Assembly (NCBI GenBank): GCA_023412495.1
Contig: JAEYNP010000016.1
Location: 1 to 64,000, forward strand
Length of the DNA: 64,000 nt
DNA from: Pseudomonadota bacterium
GTDB lineage: Bacteria > Desulfobacterota > Desulfobulbia > Desulfobulbales > Desulfocapsaceae
Direction of reading: 5' to 3'
Below, in pieces: positions 9,340 through 18,804 of this stretch. Within the stretch, counting starts at the first letter, position 1. Every line of letters begins with the position of its first letter. The notes under the pieces are model-generated. The model was given only the letters and a program-made list of their open reading frames with translations. It was not told where the DNA came from and made no database searches. Both the position numbers and the translations under genes were made by a program.

Positions 9340-10413
9340 CTAGCGAATGCCGAGTCCCGCCGGCTCATCGCCGATCACCCAGGAGCCGATCAGGACATAA
9401 AAATCGTCATGTCGCGGCAACTCGCAGTACTGCTGGTAGACGGAGGACTGCAGGGAGTAGGATCCGCCGCTGTCCAGCAGTATGCCGTCTGCGTTGACAA
9501 TCTGGATGTTTGCCCCTTCCCGGGAAAAAACCGGCTTACGGACATACTTCGCGATGTGGCGCGGGGCTTCGAAGAAGGCCGGCAGGAGGTTGGGGTGATC
9601 GGGAAAGAGCTGCCAGAGCACCGCGAGTATTTCCTTGTTGGAGAGGATGATTTTCCAGAACGGCTCGTAGAGTTTCAAGTCCCGCTGGGCCATGAGGTAC
9701 TCGCCGAATTCCTCGGCCAGCATCCACTCCAGGGGATAGAGCTTGAAGAGGCCGCGGATTTCCCGCCCCTCGTCGTCGACGAATTTTTCGCAGGAGCTGT
9801 CGTAGCCGATATCCTCGATGAAGGTGAGATGGGTGGTGAAACCGGCCTGGGTTGCCGCATCGCGGAGATATTCGACGGTAACCAGGTCTTCTTGATGTCC
9901 CGAAACGGACGTGAAATGGAAGATCTCGCGTATTCCGGGCCGCAGTTCCTCCAAGCGCTTGAGAAGTTTTTCATGGATGGAGTTGAACTGGTCCATCCGC
10001 GGCATCGCCTCCTCGAGCCACAGCCACTGAGCTATGGAGGATTCATAGAGTGAGGTGGGGGTATCGGCATTATATTCGAGCAGCTTGGCCGGACCCGAAC
10101 CGTCGTAGGCGAAGTCGAACCGCCCGTAGAGGGAGGGATCCCGCCTGTTCCAAGAGTCGGCGATGGTCTGCCGCCATCCTTCCGGGATGCCCAGGTCGTC
10201 CCACCGCTCATGCCGGATGACATGATCGACCGCCGCCAGGCACATTTCGTGGAGCTCCTTCGTTACGTCGTCGAGGCAGTCGATCTGCTCGGGGGTGAAT
10301 TCGTAGCAGATCCCCTCCCGCCAGTATTCCCCGTCCATGGAGTGGAAAGAAAATCCAGCCTCCTCGAACTTCCCTTTCCAATCCGGTCGCTTGGCCACAC
10401 GCCTGCGGATCAT
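9340..10413 (-). CDS. Glutathionylspermidine-synthase-like ATP-grasp ligase (YgiC/YjfC family)
   Basis: A 357-residue soluble enzyme of the YgiC/YjfC family, related to the synthetase half of glutathionylspermidine synthase. Such enzymes form amide bonds using ATP. Recognisable stretches are YGRFDFAYDGSGPAKLLEYN and ADTPTSLYESSIAQWLWLEE near the N-terminal half, and near the end RKPVFSREGANIQIV and GSWVIGDEPAGLGIR. The amidase half is absent, as usual for this branch. Its substrate is unknown. Its ATG overlaps the stop of the YgiB-like gene (ATGA), indicating translational coupling. Confidence 0.88.
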   Translation of the reverse strand: MIRRRVAKRPDWKGKFEEAGFSFHSMDGEYWREGICYEFTPEQIDCLDDVTKELHEMCLAAVDHVIRHERWDDLGIPEGWRQTIADSWNRRDPSLYGRFDFAYDGSGPAKLLEYNADTPTSLYESSIAQWLWLEEAMPRMDQFNSIHEKLLKRLEELRPGIREIFHFTSVSGHQEDLVTVEYLRDAATQAGFTTHLTFIEDIGYDSSCEKFVDDEGREIRGLFKLYPLEWMLAEEFGEYLMAQRDLKLYEPFWKIILSNKEILAVLWQLFPDHPNLLPAFFEAPRHIAKYVRKPVFSREGANIQIVNADGILLDSGGSYSLQSSVYQQYCELPRHDDFYVLIGSWVIGDEPAGLGIR

Positions 10414-10772
10414 GAGGAGACCCCGTGGAAGCTGCCGCTCTTGCCGAACCCTCCGACCTTCACTGAACTCTGGGCCACGGCGTTGGAATGGCTGCCGGCC
10501 AGGGCCTTGCTGAATGAAGGGTTGGAAGATGAAGGCATCACCTTGCCGTGCTTTTTCGATTTGTAGTAATGCTTGTGGTCGTCATCGTCGTAGAAGAAGG
10601 CGGGGCCGAAGTAGCGCCCGCCGATTTCTTCGCACTCGTCGTCATCGCCCCAGTCCTGGACGCAGTCCTGCAGGGTCGAATACTCGTTGCGCATGGCGGG
10701 TACATCCGAGTCGCATGCGGTGAGCGAGAGGGTGGAGAGCAGAACAAGACTGATGCAGGGAGATCTTCTCAT
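10410..10772 (-). CDS. YgiB-like lipoprotein (DUF1190-type)
   Basis: A 120-residue small lipoprotein. The N-terminus MRRSPCISLVLLSTLSLTAC gives a signal peptide ending in a lipobox (SLTAC). The mature part has an acidic tract (DWGDDDECEEIGG), a DDDDHKHYYKSKKHG segment and a Ser/Gly-rich tail, like Escherichia coli YgiB. ATG at 10772 is chosen because it starts the signal peptide and follows AAGAGG; the frame extends further upstream without coding character. It is coupled to the ATP-grasp gene by a 4-base overlap. It may be a periplasmic partner or target of that ligase system. Confidence 0.82.
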   Translation of the reverse strand: MRRSPCISLVLLSTLSLTACDSDVPAMRNEYSTLQDCVQDWGDDDECEEIGGRYFGPAFFYDDDDHKHYYKSKKHGKVMPSSSNPSFSKALAGSHSNAVAQSSVKVGGFGKSGSFHGVSS

Positions 10773-10809
10773 GAATCGTTTCCTCTTAGGGAATGGATTT
10801 ACGGAATGG

Positions 10810-11862
10810 TCAGGTAAAGAGCAGGCGGTGTTCGCCGATGGTGACCGCCGCATCGCCGGCAAGCAGCGGGGTCTCGTCGACCGGATTGAAGATCTGCCCC
10901 TTGCCGCGGCGGATGCCGATGAGCACGTGTTTCGAGCGGCGGCAGATCCCGGCGAGATCGCCATAGGTGCCGGTCCGTAGCGACGAGGGAATCTCGGTGA
11001 TGTAAAGTTGCTGGCCGCCCGAGCTGCAGATCAGATCCTCGATCAGGCTCTGGGCGCCGGGATTGAGCAGCTCGTGGCTGATGAAGCGCGACTCGAATTT
11101 GGACAGGCAGACGACCCGGTCGCACTTGGCCTTGCGAAGCAGGTCCTCCATGCCCGGATCTATGCATTCCACCGCCGAGATCACCCGCGACGACCGGGCC
11201 TCTATCGCCAGGGTGATGGCCAGGTTGAGGTTGTCGGAGGCCGAGTCCTTGGGATCGCGGCAGAGGATGACCACATAGGCGGCATGGTCGATGGATGCCC
11301 GGACCAGGGTCTCGTCCCGGGTCGGGTTGCCCTTCACGAAATGGACGTCATGTCCGTGGAAGACCTGCGGCAGCTCCTCCAGTTCTTCGGAAACGATGAC
11401 CACTTCAGTGTCGCCGCCGATGGTAGGGTCGCGGCGTAGCTCCCGGATGACCTGTTCGACCTTGGAAACGCTCGGCACGTTGACGACCACGATATGCCCT
11501 TTCAGTTTCATCTTCCCCATTCCTTTTAACTTTTGACTCTGGCTGAACACCAGGGCGGTGGAGACGGCGGACAGCACGTAGCCCAGGATGCCGATGCCGA
11601 TGAACATCAGCGGCACCCCCACCGCGAACCGGCCAAGCGGGGTTTTCGGGAAATAATCGCCGTACCCCACCGTGCTCATGGTGACCAACGAGTACCACAA
11701 GCCGTCGACGAAGGTTGCCTCCCCCGCCTCCCGCTCAAAGTAGGTGAAGCCTGCCGCTCCGTAGACCAGTACCGCGGCCAGGATGAGCACCGCCCGCAGG
11801 TTCCTCCCCCGCCGCTTGCGGAAGAGAGAGGTGAAGTAATGAGTTAGTAAGCGAAATATCAT
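10810..11862 (-). CDS. Potassium channel protein with TrkA-N (RCK) domain
   Basis: A 350-residue two-helix ion channel. The first helix is VLILAAVLVYGAAGFTYF, then a pore loop with the selectivity filter TVGYGD near residue 80, then a second helix. A Rossmann-type TrkA-N domain follows (from GHIVVVNVPSVSKVEQVI) and then a C-terminal TrkA-C-like region. The ATG at 11862 is inferred from the homologous start; the upstream frame is open but not protein-like. It begins the leftward cassette with the YgiB-like, ATP-grasp and DUF350 genes, 37 bases ahead of the lipoprotein. Such channels have been seen beside YjfC/YjfL modules in other bacteria. Confidence 0.88.
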   Translation of the reverse strand: MIFRLLTHYFTSLFRKRRGRNLRAVLILAAVLVYGAAGFTYFEREAGEATFVDGLWYSLVTMSTVGYGDYFPKTPLGRFAVGVPLMFIGIGILGYVLSAVSTALVFSQSQKLKGMGKMKLKGHIVVVNVPSVSKVEQVIRELRRDPTIGGDTEVVIVSEELEELPQVFHGHDVHFVKGNPTRDETLVRASIDHAAYVVILCRDPKDSASDNLNLAITLAIEARSSRVISAVECIDPGMEDLLRKAKCDRVVCLSKFESRFISHELLNPGAQSLIEDLICSSGGQQLYITEIPSSLRTGTYGDLAGICRRSKHVLIGIRRGKGQIFNPVDETPLLAGDAAVTIGEHRLLFT

Positions 11863-12202
11863 GGCTGGTCGAATAAGTCCCGGAGCTTTTTCCTCACCCT
11901 TGTACACATTTTTCGATGAAATCAGAGAAGGGTGTAACCAAATCGTATTGAAAAGCAAATTATTCCTTCTCAGCTTAGGCCTTGACGGCCGCGGTCTGAA
12001 GGTGGCCGAGTTCCTCCGATGAAATCGAAGCCGGTGCATAAATTTGAGGATCTCTATTTTCCTCTCCTTCCATAAAAATATTGTTGAGTATGAAGCGAAT
12101 AGGGAATAGGGTAACCGGTTGCGGAAGGCGGGGATTGCTTGCTATTTCGTTGCGGCACTGGCAACTTGGCTGATTTGATCGAACCGGAGGTAAGGAGAGT
12201 AT
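11863..12202. promoter_or_regulatory. Divergent intergenic region
   Basis: About 340 bases separate the divergent K+ channel and DUF945 genes, so promoters for both must lie here. I could not pick a confident -35/-10 pair. The only clear signal is TAAGGAG just before the ATG at 12203. No repeat copy or RNA gene was seen. Confidence 0.35.
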
Positions 12203-13534
12203 ATGAAGAGGATATTTGTAGGAGCTTTCGGGATTCTTGTTCTTGTTGCGCTGGGTTGGCCGTTTCTCAGCGGCCTGATCATGGAGCGGGTTGTCCGCGA
12301 TTCCTTCGCCAATCTCAATGAGCGGTATGCCGAGTCCGGCCATGACATCCGGGCCGAGATCCTTAAATACGACCGGGGGTTCGGCTCCTCGGAGATCGAG
12401 TGGCGGATCAAGTCGGACAGTATGAAGGCCGTGTATGATGTGAGTGAAGTGGTCTTTGTCGATCGGGCGGAGCACGGCCTCTCCGGCATCACCACCAGGA
12501 CGAGCCTTGAGAAGAACCCCTGGTACGTCGATTTTGTCACCGGCAAGCTGGGCGGCAAGGACCCTCTGCATATAACCACAACTTACAAGATCACCGGGGA
12601 AATCGAGACGGAGGCGGCAATCGAGGCCTTTGCCGTCCAGGAGGGGCAGGCGAGCGCCTCCGTCAAGCCGGGGCGGATCGCCATGGCCGTCGACAAGGAG
12701 TTCAAGAATTTTTCCGCCGAGGGCTCCTGGGAGGGCATGGAGGTTGCCGACAGGCTTTCCCTGGCCGGAATCTCGTTCAAGTCCGACCTGGCCATGATCT
12801 CCCCCTATGTCTGGGACGGCAAGATCCATATGGCCATGCAGAGCAGCAAGGCGAAGGGGGAGAGCGACTACGACCAGTTCGAGCTCTCCGGCCTGAAGAT
12901 AGACTCTGTCATCGACTTCGACAGGGATCGGAACACCCTTGCCGCCACAGCAGAATACGGCGCCGACAGTCTCATGGCGGGGACGGAGAGGATCGGCAAC
13001 ATCTTTGCCCGTTTTCAGTTCAAGGGCCTCGATGCCGGCCGCTACGAGGAGTTCATGAAATTATACACCGAGACCATGCGCGACCTGCTCTCGGAGATTG
13101 CGGCCGTCAAGGACGATCCCCAGAAGATGAGGGAGGTTGTTGACAGGCAAATGGCCGGCATGGGCTTTCAACTGGTGGCCGCCGGCGAAAAGCTTCTGAC
13201 CGAGGGACTGGAGCTTCAACTTTCGGACCTGCATCTGCAGGTACCGGAGGGCGAAATCAACGGGGATGTGGCCATTCGCCTCAGGAAAGACATGACCTTT
13301 GCCCAGTTCATCCCCATGGTCAATCAGCCGAAGCTGGCCCTAGAGATCTTGGATTTGAAGACGGCGGTCAGCCTGCCGGAAAGGCTGGTGGGCGAGGTTC
13401 CCCTGCTTTTTTCTCCCATATATCCCGGCATGCAGAACGGTCTTTTCGTGAAGAATGGCGAGCTCATCCGACACACCGCCGAGACCAGGGATGGCAAACT
13501 GTTCCTCAATGGCAAGGAAATGCTGTGGCAATAA
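12203..13534 (+). CDS. DUF945 (YdgA-like) periplasmic protein
   Basis: A 443-residue protein with an N-terminal signal or anchor helix (FVGAFGILVLVALGWPFLSG) and a long beta-rich periplasmic part. The ESGHDIRAEILKYDRGFGSS segment near residue 45 matches the opening of DUF945/YdgA proteins, whose function is unknown. The C-terminus ends MQNGLFVKNGELIRHTAE and a GKLFLNGKE motif, as in that family. A strong TAAGGAG precedes the ATG. It is monocistronic and faces the convergent universal stress protein gene 90 bases away. Confidence 0.83.
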   Translation: MKRIFVGAFGILVLVALGWPFLSGLIMERVVRDSFANLNERYAESGHDIRAEILKYDRGFGSSEIEWRIKSDSMKAVYDVSEVVFVDRAEHGLSGITTRTSLEKNPWYVDFVTGKLGGKDPLHITTTYKITGEIETEAAIEAFAVQEGQASASVKPGRIAMAVDKEFKNFSAEGSWEGMEVADRLSLAGISFKSDLAMISPYVWDGKIHMAMQSSKAKGESDYDQFELSGLKIDSVIDFDRDRNTLAATAEYGADSLMAGTERIGNIFARFQFKGLDAGRYEEFMKLYTETMRDLLSEIAAVKDDPQKMREVVDRQMAGMGFQLVAAGEKLLTEGLELQLSDLHLQVPEGEINGDVAIRLRKDMTFAQFIPMVNQPKLALEILDLKTAVSLPERLVGEVPLLFSPIYPGMQNGLFVKNGELIRHTAETRDGKLFLNGKEMLWQ

Positions 13535-13624
13535 GCCTGAATCCGAACTTCGTCCGAGCCTCCGGGTGGCGCACCGGTCGCTTCGCGCCCCCCCGGGAGT
13601 TTCTGTCCGAAACCATGCACCCGC

Positions 13625-14509
13625 TTACGGGCAACACCAGAGCGAGGCCTTGTCCACCCTGCTGATGAGCTTGGCGGTGATGCCTCCTGTAATCTGCGTC
13701 TTCCGGGCCGGCCCCTGCCGCTCCCCGTGCAAGCCGACGGCCACCGCTGCATAGCCGCCCCTTTCCACCTCGCTTTCGATCGCGCCCGTGACCGTCATTC
13801 CCCAGGTCGACTCGCGGCGGATTCGGTCGCCGGCGATCCCGTGGCCGTTGAGGATTGTTTCCGCCTTGGTGAAAATTTCCGTCGAATCCTTGTGATCCCT
13901 GACGTTCTGCACATGAAAGAGGGTGATCAGATGCTGGGGCTGAGCTGCGAGGATATAGCCCACGTGATCCGCTGCCCGGTAGCTGTTCTCGGAACCGTCG
14001 AGGCAGAGCAGCACGTTCTTCCTGTCCGGCAGGGGCTCGGGACAGATCCACAGGGGGATCGTGCAGCCGCAGTCCCTGATGATCGCCTGGGCCGTTTCGT
14101 CGGCCGCCCGCTCGAACATCCACTGAAAGGTATACGAAGCCCGCCGGCCGAGAACTATGGCATCGTAGGCGCCCTTAGCCCCTTCCGCCAGGATGTCCTT
14201 GACCTTGCCGTACCGTTCGGCGCAGGTCTTGGTCATCACCTGATCGATGACCGTGGTGTGTCGGGCGAGAATGTCCTTGGCCCGGTCGATAGCTTTTTTG
14301 GCCTGGACGGTCAACTGGCCCTTGATCCCGTCGCTGGGGCCTTCCCACATCTGGGACAAAGTGGCGGTCATACCGGCTGCGTCCCGCCTGCAGATGTGCA
14401 GCAGCGTTACCTGATGATCGGCGCCGCCCTCGAAGAAGGAGCAGATGAACCTGACCCCGTAAAGGATCTCGGCGTCATTGCTGATGGTAACCAGGAAGTG
14501 CTTTTTCAT
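13625..14509 (-). CDS. Tandem-domain universal stress protein
   Basis: A 294-residue protein with two UspA domains. Domain one starts KHFLVTISNDAEILYGVRF and ends near residue 150 with AIVLGRRA. Domain two starts KNVLLCLDGSENSYRAADH and ends with VAVGLHGERQG followed by TGGITAKLIS. The second domain keeps most of the G-x2-G-x9-G nucleotide-binding pattern; the first is more divergent. It is likely a stress-linked ATP-binding protein. ATG at 14509 is preferred to a start five codons upstream. Copy A of the dispersed repeat lies directly upstream, separating it from the GNAT-fusion gene. Confidence 0.85.
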   Translation of the reverse strand: MKKHFLVTISNDAEILYGVRFICSFFEGGADHQVTLLHICRRDAAGMTATLSQMWEGPSDGIKGQLTVQAKKAIDRAKDILARHTTVIDQVMTKTCAERYGKVKDILAEGAKGAYDAIVLGRRASYTFQWMFERAADETAQAIIRDCGCTIPLWICPEPLPDRKNVLLCLDGSENSYRAADHVGYILAAQPQHLITLFHVQNVRDHKDSTEIFTKAETILNGHGIAGDRIRRESTWGMTVTGAIESEVERGGYAAVAVGLHGERQGPARKTQITGGITAKLISRVDKASLWCCP

Positions 14510-14538
14510 AGTTGGATGTACCAATCAAAAAGTAATTC

Positions 14539-14623
14539 TGATGCGGGCTGACGCCCGCAACCCAAGGGTTGTTATCCCCTCCCACTGCAGAGGGGATAAG
14601 TACTTGAATTTCTAAGGTACTAA
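14539..14623 (+). repeat. Dispersed multi-hairpin repeat, copy A
   Basis: Begins TGATGCGGGCTGACGCCCGC, a 6-bp hairpin, then ACCCAAGGGT, then a hairpin of ATCCCCT with AGGGGAT, then AAGTACTT and ends AAGGTACTAA. It is a shortened copy of the family seen again near 23.7, 24.4, 25.8, 34.7, 50.8 and 62.4 kb. The TAG stop of the acyl-CoA synthetase/GNAT gene (14620-14622 on the minus strand) lies in its last bases. Confidence 0.85.
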
Positions 14624-17304
14624 TCCTTCCAGTCGACTTGGGAGAGATCGATGGTCAGGTCGTAGGCACCTTGTTCGCTGTCATACTGCAGGGTGAAGCC
14701 GCAGCGTTTGCCCAGCGCCAGCATCTGGGTGTTTTCCCGTAGCACGGTGCCCCAGATCTTCTTGGCGCCCTGCTGCTTGGCAACTTTCAGGAGATTGAGC
14801 AGGAGCTGGGCCCCCACCCCCTGGCCTTGCCAGGGGTCGCCGACCATGACGGAGAACTCGGTCTGCGACAGGTCCGGATCGCCAATGATCCTGGCCGCCC
14901 CCAGCATCCGTTCCGGTCGGGTTGACTCATCGATGGCCACCAGCGCCATGTGCCGGTCGTAATCGATCTGGGTGAGCATGGCTAGCATCTCCGGGCTCAA
15001 CTCCTCCATGTGCCTGAAGAAGCGGAAATAGACGCTGGTGGGTGACAGGGTCTTGAACATCCCGACGAACAGCTCGGCATCTTCCGGCTGGATCGGCCGG
15101 ATGAGCAGCCTGAGTCCGGTCCTGGTTTCTGTGCACAGTTCGTACTGGGCCGGATAGGGGCTGATCGCGAGATGCAGCGGCGATGGTTTCGTTGCCGGCC
15201 GCAGGAGGATTCGGGCGTCGACGGCGATGGGTTTGCCGTTCTTGACGATCACTGGATTGATGTCGAGCTCGGCGATCTCAGGGATGTCGATCACCAGCTG
15301 TGAGAGCTGGAGGAGCATTTCCTCCAGGGCCATGAAGTCGACGGGAGGGCGGCTGCGGTAACCGTGCAGCAGCTTGAAAACCTTGGTCTCCTCCATGAGG
15401 CGCCGGATCAGCAGCCGGTTGAGGGGCGGCAGGCCGAGGGCCCGATCGCCCAACACTTCGGTGTAGATTCCGCCCAGGCCGAAGACAATCACTGGCCCGA
15501 AGGTCTCATCCCGCTTCGCCCCGAGGAGTAGCTCGTAGTCGGGCTGGGCAAGGTGGGCCTGCACCGCGACGCCCTCGATCCGTGCATCGGGGTTGTAGCG
15601 TGCCGCTCCCGCCATTATCCGGCCAAAGGCCGCCAGGACCTCGTCCGCGCTGCGCAGATCGAGCTGCACCCCGTCTGCCTCGGTCTTGTGGGTGATGTCG
15701 GGGGAGACGATCTTCAGGGCCACCGGCCAGCCTATTTTCTCGGCAAGGGCCACGGCCGCCTCGATGGAATCGGCCGTTTCGGTGGGATTGATCCGGATGC
15801 CGTAGGCGGCAAGGACCTTCTTGGCCGCCGTTTCGGAAAGCATCCTCCCCTTCGCGATATCCTGTTCCGCAATAACGGCCCGCACGCTGGCTCGGTCGAA
15901 ATTCAGCCGGCGCTGCAGGCTCGGGGGGATCTCCAGCGCCATCGCGAGATTCCTGGTGTGCCGGACCATATAGGTAAAGGCGAGCACGGCCCGTTCGGGC
16001 ACGGTGTAGGTGGCAATACCCGCATCATTCAAATGCTGCACGCCGGCTTCCATGTCCCGGCCGCCCATCCATACGGCAAAGACGGGGAAGGGTGTTGGCT
16101 TCAACTGCTGGGTGAGGGATTTTGCCACCTCGAGGGGGTCGGCCAGGGCCTGGGGGGCCAGAATGACCATCAGGCCGTGCAGGTCCGGCTCCCTCCTGAT
16201 GATTTCCACCGCCTGCCCATACCGCTCAATTGTGGCGCTGCCGAGGATGTCCACAGGGTTGCGGCGGCTCCAGCAGGAGGGCAGAATCCGGTCGAGGGCT
16301 GATATGGTTTCCCCGCTCAGCTCGGCGGGTTCCAGGCCGTAGCGGGCCAGGGCATCGATGGCCATGACCCCGGGTCCGCCGCCGTTGGTGACGATGGCCA
16401 GACGGGGTCCGGAGGGCCGCGGTTGTTTTGCCATAAGTTCGGCGCAGTCGAAGAGCTCCTCGATGGTGTGCACCCGGATGACGCCCGCCCGCTTGAAGGC
16501 CGCGTCGTAGACCGCATCCTCGCCGGCCAGGGCCCCGGTGTGAGAGGCCGCCGCCCGGGCCCCGGCCTGGCTGCTGCCCGCTTTCAGCACGATGATCGGC
16601 TTGACCCGTGAGACCGCGCGGGCGGCACTCATGAACTTACGGACGTTCGAAAGCTGCTCGACGTAGAGCAGGATGGACTTCGCCGCCGGGTCGCGGCCCA
16701 GGTAATCGATCATGTCGCCGAAATCGACATCGAGCATCGAGCCGATGCTGACGAAGTGGCTGAAGCCCATTCCTTCCTTAAAGGAGCGATCGAGAATGGC
16801 GGTGCACACCGCGCCGCTCTGGGAGATGAAGGCGAGGTTGCCTCGCATCGGCATGCCCGCGGCAAAAGTGGCGTTGAGACCGGCGCCGGGTGCGATCACG
16901 CCCAGGCAGTTGGGGCCGATGATACGGATCCTCCCGGCGGCGGCCTCCTCTATCCGCCGCTCGATGATGCGGCCGGGCTCGCCGGTTTCCCGACCGCCGG
17001 CGGAGATGATGACCGCCGCCTTGACTTCCGCCGCCACGCACTGGCCGATCACTTCCGGGACGCTCTCGATGGGCACCGCCACCAAAGCCAGATCGAGAGG
17101 GGCGTCGAGAGCGGTAACGGCGGCCGCGGCCGGGAGGCCCATGATGCGGCTTGCCTTGGGGTTTACCGGAAACAGCCGGCCCTTGAAGCCGCCCTGCAGC
17201 AGATTGTGCATAAGGGCGGCTCCGATTCCACCGGCCCGCTCGCTTGCGCCGATCACGGCCACCCCTGCAGGGCGGAAGAATTTGTCCAGATTGTGGATTC
17301 CCAT
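14620..17304 (-). CDS. ADP-forming acyl-CoA synthetase fused to GNAT acetyltransferase (Pat-like)
   Basis: An 894-residue fusion. Residues 5-130 are a CoA-binding Rossmann domain (GVAVIGASERAGGIG), 150-460 a succinyl-CoA-ligase-like region (ISQSGAVCTAILD, IGPNCLG), 490-700 an ATP-grasp domain (IGWPVALKIVSPDITHKTEADGV is split across its start), and 715-880 a GNAT domain with the acetyl-CoA loop GQGVGAQLLLNLL. This order matches the Pat/YfiQ type, which acetylates acyl-CoA synthetases and other proteins. The phospho-histidine motif is not obvious, so acyl-CoA synthetase activity is uncertain. ATG at 17304 follows a run of six G. Confidence 0.88.
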   Translation of the reverse strand: MGIHNLDKFFRPAGVAVIGASERAGGIGAALMHNLLQGGFKGRLFPVNPKASRIMGLPAAAAVTALDAPLDLALVAVPIESVPEVIGQCVAAEVKAAVIISAGGRETGEPGRIIERRIEEAAAGRIRIIGPNCLGVIAPGAGLNATFAAGMPMRGNLAFISQSGAVCTAILDRSFKEGMGFSHFVSIGSMLDVDFGDMIDYLGRDPAAKSILLYVEQLSNVRKFMSAARAVSRVKPIIVLKAGSSQAGARAAASHTGALAGEDAVYDAAFKRAGVIRVHTIEELFDCAELMAKQPRPSGPRLAIVTNGGGPGVMAIDALARYGLEPAELSGETISALDRILPSCWSRRNPVDILGSATIERYGQAVEIIRREPDLHGLMVILAPQALADPLEVAKSLTQQLKPTPFPVFAVWMGGRDMEAGVQHLNDAGIATYTVPERAVLAFTYMVRHTRNLAMALEIPPSLQRRLNFDRASVRAVIAEQDIAKGRMLSETAAKKVLAAYGIRINPTETADSIEAAVALAEKIGWPVALKIVSPDITHKTEADGVQLDLRSADEVLAAFGRIMAGAARYNPDARIEGVAVQAHLAQPDYELLLGAKRDETFGPVIVFGLGGIYTEVLGDRALGLPPLNRLLIRRLMEETKVFKLLHGYRSRPPVDFMALEEMLLQLSQLVIDIPEIAELDINPVIVKNGKPIAVDARILLRPATKPSPLHLAISPYPAQYELCTETRTGLRLLIRPIQPEDAELFVGMFKTLSPTSVYFRFFRHMEELSPEMLAMLTQIDYDRHMALVAIDESTRPERMLGAARIIGDPDLSQTEFSVMVGDPWQGQGVGAQLLLNLLKVAKQQGAKKIWGTVLRENTQMLALGKRCGFTLQYDSEQGAYDLTIDLSQVDWKD

Positions 17305-17681
17305 GCATCCCCCCTTTGGAGTTGAACTCAATGAGGTAAACGACCGGATTACGATGACCTCATCCTATCATATTTTTTGGGAAAATCCCATAATTGACTA
17401 GGATCCTGTCAAGCCTCATCGGTCCCATTTAGCTCGTCCTTTGACCCCAGCCTTCGTGGCCTTTTCGGTTGCAAGCAATGCTATGCTCCCTCAATCGGGC
17501 CTTGCAGGAAACCAAAAAATGCGGAGCAATGCTTGTAGCATCTGACGCCTGACCTGATACGAGGCAAGGGGCGAACAGATTGTCATTGACCGTACAATCG
17601 TGGTCGAATAAGGTCTTGACGGTAATTCCGGGTGACAACGCCCGGCCGGAGAATCGACTTCCTCCTGTTTATTTGACGTAT
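17305..17681. promoter_or_regulatory. Divergent intergenic region
   Basis: About 375 bases between the divergent GNAT-fusion and transglycosylase genes. It should hold both promoters. I see no repeat copy, RNA gene or convincing small ORF. The end of this stretch could be coding if the transglycosylase starts at an upstream TTG at 17580. Confidence 0.3.
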
Positions 17682-18803
17682 ATGGCTCAACCACCCGCAT
17701 CCACACCACTTTCGCCGAAACCGCCGGTCCGAAAGCGTTCCGCTGCCGGGGGAAAAACGAGGAAAGCAAAGGGCAAACAGAAGAAAAAGCCGCCGAAAAG
17801 CCTGCTGCAGAACGCCATCCCCGTGGGCCTTGAGTGGCTGGGGCTGGCCGTGATCGGTGTCGCCGCCGTTATGGTGCTGCTCGGCCATTTTGCCAACAGG
17901 TTTTCCGGCACCGACTTAGTTGGCAGCCTGCTGCCGTTCGCCGGGGGCATCTTCGCCTCCATCGTCTTCGGGACCGTCGTTCTCATCGGCTGGAGCAGGC
18001 TGCGGCGCTGGCTGCGGGAACGCTGGTCCCCCTTCCTGCCGCCGCTGATTGTGGCGGGTCTCGCGATTCTGATTGGCTGCTTCACGCCGCCGGGCTACTT
18101 CACCCGCGCCTTCGGCTACTACCGAACCCTGGTCGGCGGCAAGGAGGAGGCCGGCCGGGTGACTCTTGCCCATCAGGTTTATGCCTCCTATCGCCGCTTA
18201 GGTACCGCTCCGCTGGGGGTCATGATCGAGCGGGCCGGGCAATATCTGAAAATCATTGAGGAGGCGGCGGCCGCATACGACGTCGATCCCGACGTGCTCC
18301 TCGGCCTGGCCGCCACGGAATCATCCTTCATGCCGCGTCAGAGCCAGGACGGCGGCCACGGGCTCTTCCAGATCACCCAGGCGCCGACCGCGGCGGTGGA
18401 GTCGGTCAACCGGCGATTCCCGGCAGAAGCACGGTCTCTTGTCGACCCGCGCTACAACGCCTTCCTGGGTGCCGCCACCCTCCGCCATTATCTGACCCAG
18501 ATGAAGGACGACATGTTCCTCGGCCTACTCGCCTACAATATCGGACCGGCCAACGGGGGGCTGCGCTTTATCATGGATCGGTACGGCGTTACCGATTTCA
18601 TCACCATCCAGCCTTACCTGCTGCAGCTTCCCCGCGACTATCCGATCAGGGTCCTCTCCTATTCCCTCGCCTTCCGCATCAATCGTCGGGAGGGAAAGCT
18701 GCTGGCCTACGAGGAGGGGAAAAATGCCCTGGTCATCCAGGGGATGGGGATTCCCGGCCTGTCGGCCGGCTGGCGGCGGGAGGCGGCCAGGCCGGGAAGC
18801 TGA
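17682..18803 (+). CDS. Membrane-anchored lytic transglycosylase (SLT domain)
   Basis: A protein of about 373 residues. A basic, Lys/Pro-rich N-terminus is followed by three hydrophobic helices (for example GLAVIGVAAVMVLLGHFA and PLIVAGLAILIGCF). A periplasmic SLT domain follows, with AYDVDPDVLLGLAATESSF carrying the catalytic Glu, HGLFQIT, and ARSLVDPRYNAFLGAA, then LGLLAYNIGPANGG. It should cut peptidoglycan glycan strands. The start is uncertain: ATG 17682 lacks a good ribosome site, and the frame is open from 17580. The multi-helix anchor is unusual for this family, which normally has one signal peptide. Confidence 0.82.
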   Translation: MAQPPASTPLSPKPPVRKRSAAGGKTRKAKGKQKKKPPKSLLQNAIPVGLEWLGLAVIGVAAVMVLLGHFANRFSGTDLVGSLLPFAGGIFASIVFGTVVLIGWSRLRRWLRERWSPFLPPLIVAGLAILIGCFTPPGYFTRAFGYYRTLVGGKEEAGRVTLAHQVYASYRRLGTAPLGVMIERAGQYLKIIEEAAAAYDVDPDVLLGLAATESSFMPRQSQDGGHGLFQITQAPTAAVESVNRRFPAEARSLVDPRYNAFLGAATLRHYLTQMKDDMFLGLLAYNIGPANGGLRFIMDRYGVTDFITIQPYLLQLPRDYPIRVLSYSLAFRINRREGKLLAYEEGKNALVIQGMGIPGLSAGWRREAARPGS

Positions 18804-18804
18804 T

